Positions 6,887 through 14,555 of a stretch of DNA of 25,106 bases are shown piece by piece. Each line of letters begins with the position of its first letter. The stretch's first letter is position 1. The DNA comes from JAYEMH01 sp034717985 [NCBI: Candidatus Ratteibacteria bacterium] (GTDB lineage Bacteria; CAZDME01; JAYEMH01): positions 1 through 25,106 of the forward strand of contig JAYEMH010000046.1 of assembly GCA_034717985.1 (NCBI GenBank). The letters run 5' to 3'. Position numbers and translations under genes: made by a program. Under the pieces are notes generated by a model. It saw nothing but the letters and a program-made list of their open reading frames with translations. It was not told the DNA's origin and searched no databases.

Positions 6887-8464
6887 GTGAAATCTCATAT
6901 TGAGATTGCCAGGGCAGCCGGAACTATTGCCGGCATGACCGCCATCAGCCGCATATTCGGCTTTATCCGGGATATTTTAATTGCCAGTTTCTTTGGGACG
7001 GGTATGGCGGCCGATGCTTTCTTTGTTGCCTTTCGCATCCCTAATCTGCTGAGAAACCTTCTGGCGGAAGGATCTCTGAGCGCCGGTTTTGTTCCGGTTT
7101 TTACTGAAACTTACACCCGTGAGGGCAGGGATAACTTATGGAAATTAGTAAAAGTAATTTTTTCTTTGATGTTTGCTGTTTCCCTGATTTTGGTAGTGCT
7201 GGGTATTATGTTGGCGCCCTGGCTGGTTAGAATTATCGCCCCGGGATTTATCGCTTTTCCGGATAAGCTGCAGCTGACCATAAATTTAACCCGGTTGATT
7301 TTTCCGTATCTTTTTTTCATCGCTTTAGCGGCGGTGGGAATGGGGGCTTTGAATTCACTCAAGCATTTTGCCATTCCCGCTTTTTCTCCCGCTGTTTTTA
7401 ATATATCTTTGATTATTTTTCTTGTTTTTGTCTGCCGCCGCATTGACATTCCTATTTATGGCCTGGCGGCCGCCGTAGTGGCGGGAGGTATAGGCCAGTT
7501 TTTGATTCAGTTCCCCCCCCTGATGAGACGGGGCGGGGGGGGCGGTTTTTCTTTTAATTTGAAAGAAACCTGGCTGGCCATTAAGACCCATCCCCAGGTT
7601 AGAAAAATCGGAATATTGCTTACCCCGGCTGTTTTTGGATTAGCCATTCACCAATTGAGCCTCTTGATTGATACCTTGCTGGCTTCATTTTTATCCCAGG
7701 GAAGTATCTCGTACCTGTATTATGGAAATCGCCTGATGCAGCTTCCTCTGGGTGTGTTCGGGATAGCCTTGGCTACGGCAGCCCTTCCGGCTTTGTCGGC
7801 CCAGGCAGCCAAAAAAGATTTAGAAAATTTTAAAAAAACTTTAAATTTCTCTTTACAGTCAGTCCTTTTTATCAGTGTTCCGGCGATAGTAGGCTTAATC
7901 GTTCTGCGATTCCCTATCATTCGTTTACTTTTTGCTCACGGCGCTTTCGGCGAGGCCTCAGTTCAGGGTTCAGCTGCAACTTTACTTTTTTATTCGCTGG
8001 GGTTGTGTTCCTATGCCGGTATGAAAATAGTAGTGGCTGGTTTTTATGCCCTTCAGGATACGCGCACACCATTTAAAATAGGAGCAGTGACTTTACTGAT
8101 TAATGCCATTCTCAACTTGATTTTGATGATTCCTCTAAAAAGCGGCGGCATAGCTTTAGCCACTGCCTTAAGTTCGACCATCAGCCTCTTTATTTTGCTT
8201 TCGCTCCTGCGCAGGAAAATCGGGCCGCTGGATTACGGAAAGCTAAAAGATTCTTTCGTGCGCATTCTTTCCTCAGCCCTGATTATGGGTGTAGTTTGTT
8301 TCTGGGTGTCCAGGGGATTAGCCATGGGAGAGATGGGAATTCCGGAAAGGATAATTCAGGTGGGGGCGGCAATTATTTCAGGTTCGGGGGTGTACATTTT
8401 AGCCTCCCGGTTGTTTGGAGTTAAAGAGATGCATTTTCTCAAAAAAATAATTCCCGGAAAATAA
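6887..8464 (+). CDS. murJ: Lipid II flippase MurJ
   Basis: 525 residues of the MurJ/MviN (MOP exporter) family, which moves lipid II across the inner membrane for peptidoglycan synthesis. It opens with AAGTIAGMTAISRIFGFIRD, followed by AFRIPNLLRNLLAEGSLSAG, the classic MurJ signature around the first helices including the conserved Arg residues. About 14 hydrophobic helices follow to the C-terminus, and the length matches the family. The GTG start at 6887 is supported by AAGGAG at 6875-6880. A G-rich/C-rich patch at 7515-7548 (ccccccc and ggggggg) encodes FPPLMRRGGGGGF in a loop. It heads a tight run with uvrC, yacP and a TPR gene. Confidence 0.95.
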   Translation: MKSHIEIARAAGTIAGMTAISRIFGFIRDILIASFFGTGMAADAFFVAFRIPNLLRNLLAEGSLSAGFVPVFTETYTREGRDNLWKLVKVIFSLMFAVSLILVVLGIMLAPWLVRIIAPGFIAFPDKLQLTINLTRLIFPYLFFIALAAVGMGALNSLKHFAIPAFSPAVFNISLIIFLVFVCRRIDIPIYGLAAAVVAGGIGQFLIQFPPLMRRGGGGGFSFNLKETWLAIKTHPQVRKIGILLTPAVFGLAIHQLSLLIDTLLASFLSQGSISYLYYGNRLMQLPLGVFGIALATAALPALSAQAAKKDLENFKKTLNFSLQSVLFISVPAIVGLIVLRFPIIRLLFAHGAFGEASVQGSAATLLFYSLGLCSYAGMKIVVAGFYALQDTRTPFKIGAVTLLINAILNLILMIPLKSGGIALATALSSTISLFILLSLLRRKIGPLDYGKLKDSFVRILSSALIMGVVCFWVSRGLAMGEMGIPERIIQVGAAIISGSGVYILASRLFGVKEMHFLKKIIPGK

Positions 8465-8467
8465 GAA

Positions 8468-9907
8468 ATGAAGTTAGAGGAGAAAGCAAAAAACTTTCCT
8501 GATTCATCCGGTGTATATATTATGCGCCGCCGGGGAGGAGAAATTATTTATATTGGAAAAGCGCTTTCTCTCCGCCGCAGGCTCGCTTATTATTTTAAAG
8601 CCGGCCAGATCCGCTCCCCGCGCCTTAAAAGCCTGATGTCTCAGGTCGAGACAATAGAATATCTGCTCACTCCCAGTGAAGAAGAAGCTTTGATTTTAGA
8701 ATGCGATTTAATTAAACAGCACCATCCTCGTTATAACATCAGCCTTCGGGACGACAAAAAATATCCGTTTTTGAAAATAACCGTTAATGAAGACTATCCG
8801 CGTCTTTTCATTACCCGGACCATTAAAAAGGACGGAGCTAGATATTTTGGTCCCTACCCGCAGGTTTTACCTTTACGCCGCACCATAAGGCTTATAAAAA
8901 AGGTATTTCCGATACGCAGCTGCCGGGGAGATGTTACTAGAGTAAAGAGGCGTCCCTGTCTTTATTTCCAGATTAATGAATGTCTCGGACCCTGTCAGGG
9001 GAAAGTGGATAAAGACAAATATGGTCAGGTGGTTCGGCAATTCTGCCGTTTCCTGGCCGGCGGCCAGGACGAGATAATCAAACGTTTGGGAGAGGAAATG
9101 GAAGGATTCAGCCGGAAGCGGCAATATGAAAAAGCGGCTAAAATTAGAGACCGGATAAAAACTCTCCAGAAGGTAATTTTGATGACCGAGATTATCGCCG
9201 GATACCCTCCTTTGCCGAAGAAAGGAGAAACCCGGCAGGCTTTGGAGGAATTAAAAAATATTTTGGGTTTAAAGGCAGTTCCCGATGTAATTCAGTGTTT
9301 GGACGTTTCTAACATTCAGGGAGAAGAGGCAGTGGGGGCGGTAGTTTCTTTTCAAAAAGGCTGTCCCGATAAAGATAATTACCGCCGGTTTAAAATCAGA
9401 ATCGTTAAGCGAATAGATGATTATGCTATGCTCGAAGAGGTTTTAAGCCGCCATTTTCAAAATCTTATTGAAGCTAAATCCAAGCTGCCGGATTTATTAG
9501 TGATTGACGGTGGTCGGGGACACCTTAACCGGGCCTTAAATGTTTTAGGAAAGTTAAAGGTAAAAAATATTCCTGTTTTAGCCCTGGCCAAGAAGTTCGA
9601 ATGTCTCTATTTTTCCCGGATAGACAAACCTTTGCGTCTTCCTTTTAGTTCATCCGGGCTTTCTCTTATTCAGCGTTTACGGGACGAAGCCCATCGCTTT
9701 GCCCACGCATATTTTTCAAAACTTAGGAAGAGGAAGCTTTCGGCATCAGTTCTTGATGATGTTCCCGGCATCGGGCCGCAGAAGAAAAGGAACCTTTTAA
9801 GATTTTTTGGTTCGATAGAAATGATAAGAAAAGCCCCCTTTCAGGATCTTAAGCGGGTGAAGGGGATTAACGAATATTTAGCCGGGCGGGTGAAAGAGAG
9901 TTTGTAA
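8468..9907 (+). CDS. uvrC: UvrC-type excinuclease subunit, compact form
   Basis: The nuclease subunit of UvrABC nucleotide excision repair. In 479 residues: GIY-YIG nuclease (GVY at 15-17, YIG at 28-30, Glu in EEEALILECD); four Cys at 152, 164, 172 and 176, whose 12/8/4 spacing equals that of the Fe-S Cys in E. coli UvrC; UVR motif about 203-237 (KRQYEKAAKIRDRI); RNase H-like nuclease with CLDVSN (Asp279), LLVIDGG (Asp347) and RDEAHRF (His409); two C-terminal HhH motifs (DVPGIGPQKKRNLLRFFGS onward). It is about 130 residues shorter than E. coli UvrC (610). The missing part is between the UVR motif and Asp279, where the first part of the C-terminal domain normally lies. Catalytic residues are kept, so it is probably active. 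Start 3 bases after murJ. Confidence 0.92.
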   Translation: MKLEEKAKNFPDSSGVYIMRRRGGEIIYIGKALSLRRRLAYYFKAGQIRSPRLKSLMSQVETIEYLLTPSEEEALILECDLIKQHHPRYNISLRDDKKYPFLKITVNEDYPRLFITRTIKKDGARYFGPYPQVLPLRRTIRLIKKVFPIRSCRGDVTRVKRRPCLYFQINECLGPCQGKVDKDKYGQVVRQFCRFLAGGQDEIIKRLGEEMEGFSRKRQYEKAAKIRDRIKTLQKVILMTEIIAGYPPLPKKGETRQALEELKNILGLKAVPDVIQCLDVSNIQGEEAVGAVVSFQKGCPDKDNYRRFKIRIVKRIDDYAMLEEVLSRHFQNLIEAKSKLPDLLVIDGGRGHLNRALNVLGKLKVKNIPVLALAKKFECLYFSRIDKPLRLPFSSSGLSLIQRLRDEAHRFAHAYFSKLRKRKLSASVLDDVPGIGPQKKRNLLRFFGSIEMIRKAPFQDLKRVKGINEYLAGRVKESL

Positions 9908-9908
9908 A

Positions 9909-10382
9909 ATGTCTTTACATTATATCTTAGACGGGTATAATATTATCCACCAGGTGCAGTTTGCCGGCCGGCAGCTAAAAGACGAACGGGAAAGATTAAT
10001 TCGTTTTATCGAAATTTTTCGGCCTCAGGGCAGCCGGAAGAATAAGGTAACCGTTGTTTTTGACGGAAAGAAAGATATATTTTCCCCTCCGATTCGTTCC
10101 GAGATTAAAGTGGTTTTCACCAGGAATGAATCGGCTGATGAATGGATTAAAAGATTTGTTGAGGAGACAATTCAGCCAAAGCAGTGTCTGATTGTAAGCG
10201 ACGATAAAGAAATTCGATTTTTTGTCCGCGCCTTGGGGGCAAAAGTTATTTCGGTGAACGAATTTGTTGATAAAGTTAGAAAAAAAATCCAGCCGGCAAA
10301 AACCGGAGAAATGCCTCTTTCTTCAGAGAAGGCGCGTGAAATTACCAAAGAGTTAGAGAGAATTTGGCTTAAAGAAGTCTAA
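9909..10382 (+). CDS. YacP-like NYN-domain ribonuclease
   Basis: 157 residues. It matches the NYN/PIN-like fold of the YacP (DUF901, Rae1) family: ILDGYNII (Asp8), VVFDGK (Asp52), NESADEWIKRF (Asp77) and IVSDDKEIR (Asp98/Asp99), the acidic residues expected at a metal-dependent RNase site. In Bacillus the relative Rae1 cleaves mRNA at the ribosome; the role here is inferred from the fold only. The start ATG is one base after the uvrC stop, so it is almost certainly cotranscribed. The C-terminal helix (KAREITKELERIW) is typical of the family. Confidence 0.85.
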   Translation: MSLHYILDGYNIIHQVQFAGRQLKDERERLIRFIEIFRPQGSRKNKVTVVFDGKKDIFSPPIRSEIKVVFTRNESADEWIKRFVEETIQPKQCLIVSDDKEIRFFVRALGAKVISVNEFVDKVRKKIQPAKTGEMPLSSEKAREITKELERIWLKEV

Positions 10383-10393
10383 ATTCAACCATT

Positions 10394-10783
10394 ATGATTA
10401 AAGAAAAATTACCCGCAGAAACTTTAGATTTTGAGATAGAATTTTATGAAAAATTGTTGAAGAAAAATCCGGATGAAACAACTATTCTTATACCACTGGG
10501 CAATGCTTATACCGAAAGGGGATTACATGAAAAAGGATTGTCTGTTGATAAAAAATTGGTCAGCCTCAAACAGGATGAACCTATTTTCTACTATAATTTA
10601 GCCTGCAGTTTTTCTCTGCTAAAGAAACAAAAGGAGGCCGTTGAGGCCTTAAGTAAAGCTTTAGAGCTTGGTTATCGCGATTTCGAACATATGAAAATAG
10701 ATCATGACCTGGATAATATTCGGGGAGATGGTCTGTTTAAAGCCCTGCTAAAAAAACATAAAAAATCTGGTAGTGTCAAATGA
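10394..10783 (+). CDS. Small TPR protein
   Basis: 129 residues with about two and a half tetratricopeptide repeats (ILIPLGNAYTERGLHEKGL; IFYYNLACSFSLLKKQKEAV; ALSKALELGYRDFEHMKID) and then DHDLDNIRGDGLFKALLKK, the ending often seen after the last TPR in small bacterial TPR proteins. No signal peptide, so probably a cytoplasmic protein-binding module; partner unknown. It starts 11 bases after yacP. The final codons GSVK and the stop are supplied by the TAGTGTCAAATGA repeat edge at 10771-10783, so the original C-terminus may have differed slightly. Confidence 0.8.
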   Translation: MIKEKLPAETLDFEIEFYEKLLKKNPDETTILIPLGNAYTERGLHEKGLSVDKKLVSLKQDEPIFYYNLACSFSLLKKQKEAVEALSKALELGYRDFEHMKIDHDLDNIRGDGLFKALLKKHKKSGSVK

Positions 10784-11078
10784 AACATAAAAGAATGAAC
10801 CACAGAGTGCACAGAGGGGAAAACAAAAAAACAAACTACAGATAACCACAGGTGAACACAGAACAAACCCCGATACCATTCGCCTTTGGCTTAGGTACGG
10901 GGCAGGCAAAATATCACAAATACAGAGAAAGAATGTAACCACGGAGTCCACAGAGGAAAAATAATAAAAAATGTGTAGGGACAGGTCATGACCTGTCCGT
11001 TATAGATAAAAAAATAAAAGGGTCAAAAAAAAGAAAAGAAGTTCTCCGTGTTCTCTGTGGTTAATTTTTGACAGTACC
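10771..11078. repeat. Repeat block between the TPR gene and nfeD
   Basis: A gene-free stretch of about 320 bases. Left edge: GGTAGTGTCAAATGA (10769-10783) leading to aaccacagagtgcacagagg. Right edge: ccgtgttctctgtggttaat followed by TTTTTGACAGTACC (11065-11078). The two edges are imperfect inverted repeats of each other, over both GGTA(G/C)TGTCAAA and aaccacagag-n-caca/cggag. Inside are more decayed 'accacagag' copies (about 10842-10862, 10937-10957), a hairpin CCCCG(a)TACC/GGTACGGGG (10868-10902) and a perfect 20-base palindrome GGACAGGTCATGACCTGTCC (10979-10998). No ORF of note. It resembles a decayed or nested MITE-like insertion. Confidence 0.65.
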
Positions 11079-11102
11079 AAAAATTTTTAGGGATCTAATG
11101 CC

Positions 11103-12458
11103 ATGAGAGGCTTAAAAGTTTTCCTCGTATTTGTCGGCTTAATAATTTTCTCCACCTGGGCTGAAGCCCGCCAATCTGTAGTTCACCGCATAAAAATAGA
11201 TGATTGTGTAATTAATCCGGTCGTCGCCCAGTATATTAGCCGGGCGATTAACCATGCGGAAAAAGACCATGCTCAGTGTTTAATTGTGGAGTTAGATACA
11301 CCGGGAGGACTTCTTTCCTCCACCCGAAGCATCGTAAAAGAACTGATGAATGCCGATGTGCCGGTTATCGTTTATGTTTCCCCTCAGGGAGCGCGGGCCG
11401 GTTCAGCCGGGGTTTTCATTACTTTAGCCGGGCATCTTTCCGCCATGGCGCCTTCAACTAACATCGGCGCCGCCCATCCGGTTCAGCTGCAGGGGAAAAA
11501 ATCTACCGGAGAAAGTCTTAAAGAAATAATCGAAGTGATTTTTAAGAAAGAAACAAGGGGAGAAAGAAAGAAAGACAAAGATGTGATGGGCGAAAAAATT
11601 ATTAACGATACGCTGGCCTGGGTAAGCACCATTGCCAAAAGCCGGGGAAGAAATGTGGAATGGGCAAAACGGGCGGTTACCGAGAGTGTTTCGGCGACCG
11701 AAGATGAAGCCCTAGCCCTGGGGATAGTCAATTTTCTTGCCCCGGATGTAAATGAGCTGCTGGAACAGCTTGATGGGAGGATGGTGTCAACGGCCACTAA
11801 AGTTGTAACCTTAAAAACCAGGAATGCGGCGGTGATCACCCGGGAAATGGATGCAAGAGAGAAGATTCTAAATGTTCTCGTTAACCCTACTATTGCTTAT
11901 CTGTTAATGCTTTTGGGATTTTACGGTTTGCTCTTCGAATTTACCCACCCGGGAATTGGTTTTCCCGGGATTGCCGGCGTAATTGCGATTATTATTGCTT
12001 TTTACGGTTTACAGATGTTACCGACAAATTATGCCGGGGTAGCTTTAATCGCTCTGGCTCTTATTCTTTTTATTGCCGAGGTAAAAGTGCCGGGATTCGG
12101 CCTGCTCGCCCTGGGCGGCATCATCTGTATGCTGCTTGGCTCTCTTATTCTGGTTAATTCGCCTTATGAATTTATGTTCATTTCTCTAAAGGTTATTATC
12201 CCTCTGACCCTGGCAACTGCTTTAATCGTTACTTTTTTAGCAGGAGCGGTTATCCGGGTTCACCGGAAAAAAATCAGAAGCGGCGGGGAAGGATTAATCG
12301 GAGAAACCGGCAGAGCTTTAACCCCTATTTCTCGGAGGGGAAAAGTTTTTATTCACGGAGAAATCTGGAATGCCAGAAGTGAGGAAACGATAGCTAAAAA
12401 TAGCGAGGTGGAGGCGGTAAAGATTGACGGAATGGTAATTTGGGTTAAAAAAAGGTAG
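11103..12458 (+). CDS. NfeD-family membrane serine protease (long form)
   Basis: 451 residues. Order: signal peptide (1-21), ClpP-like Ser protease domain with ELDTPGGLLSSTRSIV (63-78) and catalytic Ser101 in GARAGSAGVFI, likely catalytic Lys165 in GEKIINDTLAW, then four to five membrane helices (about 257-390) and a C-terminal OB-fold NfeD domain (GLIGETGRALTPISRRGKVF onward to IWVKKR). This is the 1510-N + NfeD architecture of the archaeal stomatin-specific protease, and a stomatin/slipin gene follows, as is usual. Start ATG at 11103; the ATG at 11098 meets a stop after two codons. The usual tight pair is here split by 464 bases of repeat DNA. The stop TAG is itself the first three bases of the TAGTGTCAAATAA motif. 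Confidence 0.92.
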   Translation: MRGLKVFLVFVGLIIFSTWAEARQSVVHRIKIDDCVINPVVAQYISRAINHAEKDHAQCLIVELDTPGGLLSSTRSIVKELMNADVPVIVYVSPQGARAGSAGVFITLAGHLSAMAPSTNIGAAHPVQLQGKKSTGESLKEIIEVIFKKETRGERKKDKDVMGEKIINDTLAWVSTIAKSRGRNVEWAKRAVTESVSATEDEALALGIVNFLAPDVNELLEQLDGRMVSTATKVVTLKTRNAAVITREMDAREKILNVLVNPTIAYLLMLLGFYGLLFEFTHPGIGFPGIAGVIAIIIAFYGLQMLPTNYAGVALIALALILFIAEVKVPGFGLLALGGIICMLLGSLILVNSPYEFMFISLKVIIPLTLATALIVTFLAGAVIRVHRKKIRSGGEGLIGETGRALTPISRRGKVFIHGEIWNARSEETIAKNSEVEAVKIDGMVIWVKKR

Positions 12459-12898
12459 TGTCAAATAAGTTATGAAAAGATATGAAAATAACCACAAGAA
12501 AAGAATTTAACCACAGAGCACACAGAGAAACAAAAAAAGACAAAAACTAACCACGAAGGGCACGAAGAAAAAAATATAAAGAGGGGAAAAAGAAAAGAAA
12601 AAAATGACAGGATTTACCCCGTTAGAGAAAGGCGTTAAGGGAAATAATGATGTGCAAAAGCATCTGGAAGAAAGTAGTAGAAACAAAAGGGGTTCTCTAA
12701 CGGGGTTTACAGGATAAAAAAAGGTGAACCACAGGAAAAGGAATCAAACCACAGATGGGCACAGATTAACACGAGAAATAAATAGAAAGTCAAAATGGCA
12801 AAGGGGAAAATGTTTTTAGAGAGGTGTTACAGGACGAAATTAAAAATTTAAAATCCTGTTAATCCCGTCAAAAAAAGAAAAAGATTTTTGACAGAACC
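12456..12898. repeat. Repeat block between nfeD and stomatin genes
   Basis: A 464-base gene-free spacer. Left edge GGTAGTGTCAAATAA (12454-12468), right edge TTTTTGACAGAACC (12885-12898), the inverted partner of the left edge (GGTTCTGTCAAAAA when complemented). Between them are 'accacaag', 'accacagagcacacagag', 'accacgaagggcacgaag' and 'accacagatgggcacagatt' copies, the 89-bp inserted element (12617-12705), and taaaatcctgttaatcccgt (from about 12850), which recurs at about 14820. I see no gene. The nfeD-stomatin transcript would have to read through it unless the repeats supply their own signals. Confidence 0.7.
12617..12705. mobile_element. 89-bp MITE-like element, copy 1
   Basis: Starts CCCCGTTAGAGAA (12617-12629) and ends TTCTCTAACGGGG (12693-12705), a perfect 13-bp terminal inverted repeat. 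It is flanked on both sides by TTTA (12613-12616 and 12706-12709). Removing element plus one TTTA restores gacaggatttacaggat, a repeat seen unoccupied at 14767-14784. The interior holds a small stem, GA(TG)TGC-AAAA-GCATC, and no ORF. The copy at 14603 is identical, including flanks, over 130 bases (12605-12734 = 14591-14720). Confidence 0.75.
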
Positions 12899-12922
12899 TA
12901 AAGAAAGGAAAGGAGGCATAAA

Positions 12923-13699
12923 GTGAATCCGTTTCTCATTGTTTTTGGGGTAATCGTTTTTTATCTGCTTAACTGTGTCAAGATTTTAAGTGAGTACGAA
13001 AGGGGAGTGATTTTTCGTCTGGGTCGGGTACTGTCCAAGCCCAAGGGACCCGGGATTATCTTTGTTCTGGTGCCGATCGACAGGGTGGTCCGAATCAGCT
13101 TGAGGATTGTTACTTTGGATGTTCCGCCTCAGGATATTATCACCCGGGATAATGTTTCGGTTAAGGTCAATGCGGTTATTTATTATCGCGTTATGGACCC
13201 GGTTAAAGCTGTGATTGAAATCGAAAACTTTCATTTTGCCACTTCACAAATGGCCCAAACCAGTCTGCGCAGTGTCATCGGGCAGGGCGATTTTGACGAT
13301 TTGCTTTCCAAGCGGGATAAAATTAATGGGGAGCTGCAGACGATCATAGACCGGCAGACTGATCCCTGGGGGATAAAGGTTTCTACCGTAGAGATAAAAC
13401 ACGTGGATATAACCGAAGAGTTAAGAAGGGCCATGGCCCGGCAGGCCGAAGCGGAAAGAGAAAGAAGAGGTAAAGTTATCGCCGCTGAAGGAGAATATCA
13501 GGCGGCGGAAAAATTAGTCAAGGCGGCGGAGATGATGCAGCATCATCCGATGTCTCTTCAGATGCGCTATCTGCAAACCCTGGTTGAAATTGCTTCTGAA
13601 AATAATTCTACCATAGTTTTCCCCCTGCCGATAGATTTCATGAAGGTTTTTATGCAGGCGCTGACGGAGAAAAAGAATGTTGGGGAGAAAAGGGAGTAA
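12923..13699 (+). CDS. Stomatin/slipin SPFH-domain membrane protein
   Basis: 258 residues: one N-terminal membrane helix (about 3-20), then the SPFH/prohibitin domain ([20 protein letters not shown], then [40 protein letters not shown]) and a coiled-coil tail rich in Ala/Glu ([20 protein letters not shown]). It forms membrane-bound oligomers, and in archaea the slipin is the substrate of the NfeD-type protease encoded just upstream; both genes are on the same strand here. The GTG start at 12923 follows a strong AAGGAGG (12909-12915 region). Confidence 0.93.
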   Translation: MNPFLIVFGVIVFYLLNCVKILSEYERGVIFRLGRVLSKPKGPGIIFVLVPIDRVVRISLRIVTLDVPPQDIITRDNVSVKVNAVIYYRVMDPVKAVIEIENFHFATSQMAQTSLRSVIGQGDFDDLLSKRDKINGELQTIIDRQTDPWGIKVSTVEIKHVDITEELRRAMARQAEAERERRGKVIAAEGEYQAAEKLVKAAEMMQHHPMSLQMRYLQTLVEIASENNSTIVFPLPIDFMKVFMQALTEKKNVGEKRE

Positions 13700-13705
13700 A
13701 TTTTT

Positions 13706-14233
13706 TTGATTGAAAGTTCTACTTGTTCTAACGGGGTAAAGCTGGTAATAGGCCTTTTTGGAGGGGCGCTTCCCTTGATAGAGAAGGCGAAAGGGAATCT
13801 GGAGAGGAAATTTGGTAAAGTAGATTATGAATCTTCCTCTCTTTCCTTCACTAAAACCGATTATTACCAGACCGAAATGGGGAAAAATTTAAAACGCAAA
13901 TTTTATGCCTTTAAAAACTTAGTTCCCCCCGAATTGCTTCCTGATATAAAAGTTTTTACTAATCACCTTGAGAAAAAATTAGCCGGAAGGGCAGGCAATC
14001 GCCGGGTGAATATAGATCCCGGATATCTCTCGCTGGCTAAATTTGTTCTGGCGACCACCAAAGATTACAGTCATCGTTTATATCTTAAACAGGGCATTTA
14101 TGCCGAGGTGACTTTAAGTTTTAAAGACGGAAGTTTTCGGGCCCGGGAATGGACTTACCCTGATTATTGTCAAAAGGAATATATTGAAATTTTTAACCAA
14201 ATCCGTAAAATGTATAAGGAACAGATATCATAA
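13706..14233 (+). CDS. DUF4416 family protein
   Basis: 175 residues. The pattern VKLVIGLFGG, LERKFGKVDYESSSLSFT, TDYYQTEMGKNLKRKFYAF, NIDPGYLSLAKFVLATTKD, SHRLYLKQGIYAEVTLSFK and WTYPDYCQKEYIEIFNQIR agrees with my memory of DUF4416 proteins (some databases label them GTP-binding, but I see no P-loop). Function unknown; cytoplasmic, no TM. The TTG start at 13706 is the only in-frame start near enough, with aagggag (13690-13696) as a modest Shine-Dalgarno, 6 bases after the stomatin stop. Codons 8-11 lie in ttctaacggggt, close to the element terminus TTCTCTAACGGGGT. Confidence 0.8.
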   Translation: MIESSTCSNGVKLVIGLFGGALPLIEKAKGNLERKFGKVDYESSSLSFTKTDYYQTEMGKNLKRKFYAFKNLVPPELLPDIKVFTNHLEKKLAGRAGNRRVNIDPGYLSLAKFVLATTKDYSHRLYLKQGIYAEVTLSFKDGSFRAREWTYPDYCQKEYIEIFNQIRKMYKEQIS

Positions 14234-14297
14234 TAGCGGGTAGATGGTAAAAGGGTAAATGGGAGACGAGAGATAAAAGATGAAAGGAGAGATAAAG

Positions 14298-14555
14298 ATG
14301 GAAGAGAAAAGAATCGGCGGGGTAACCCATTATTTTGGCCATATTGGAGTAGCGATTATCAAAATTGATAAAGAGGGCTTAAAGGCTGGAGAAACCATTC
14401 ATGTGAAAGGGCATACTTCAGATTTTACACAGAAAATAGATTCTATGGAGATTGAGCATAAAGTGGTAGCTGAAGCCAAGCCCAAGGATGTGGTGGGTTT
14501 AAAGGTCAAGGATCATGCTCGGGAAAAAGATGATGTCTTCAAAGTGATAGAATAA
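14298..14555 (+). CDS. Small EF-Tu domain 2-like protein
   Basis: 85 residues from the ATG at 14298: MEEKRIGGVTHYFGHIGVAI, then IKIDKEGLKAGETIHVKGHT, SDFTQKIDSMEIEHKVVAEA, and KPKDVVGLKVKDHAREKDDV. This is the beta-barrel of translation-factor domain 2 (the G-D-x-V/I-x-G turn appears as AGETIHVKG, the end as GLKVKDHARE.D.V) standing alone, often annotated 'translation elongation factor-like protein'. There is no GTPase domain. Start chosen because AAGGAG (14284-14289) lies 8 bases before it; an ATG at 14280 would put that Shine-Dalgarno inside the gene. Function unknown. Confidence 0.8.
   Translation: MEEKRIGGVTHYFGHIGVAIIKIDKEGLKAGETIHVKGHTSDFTQKIDSMEIEHKVVAEAKPKDVVGLKVKDHAREKDDVFKVIE

Noticed and set aside
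7515-7548. Frameshift suspicion at the ccccccc/ggggggg runs in murJ
   Set aside because: The frame continues unbroken through both runs with normal MurJ sequence on both sides.
11067-11096. TTGACA at 11068-11073 as the -35 box of an nfeD promoter
   Set aside because: No acceptable -10 sits 16-18 bases downstream, and the TTGACA is part of the recurring repeat edge.
13726-13737. TTCTAACGGGGT in the DUF4416 gene resembles the element terminus TTCTCTAACGGGGT
   Set aside because: Only a 10-base exact match (CTAACGGGGT) with no partner end and no target duplication, so it may be chance; noted but not called as an insertion.
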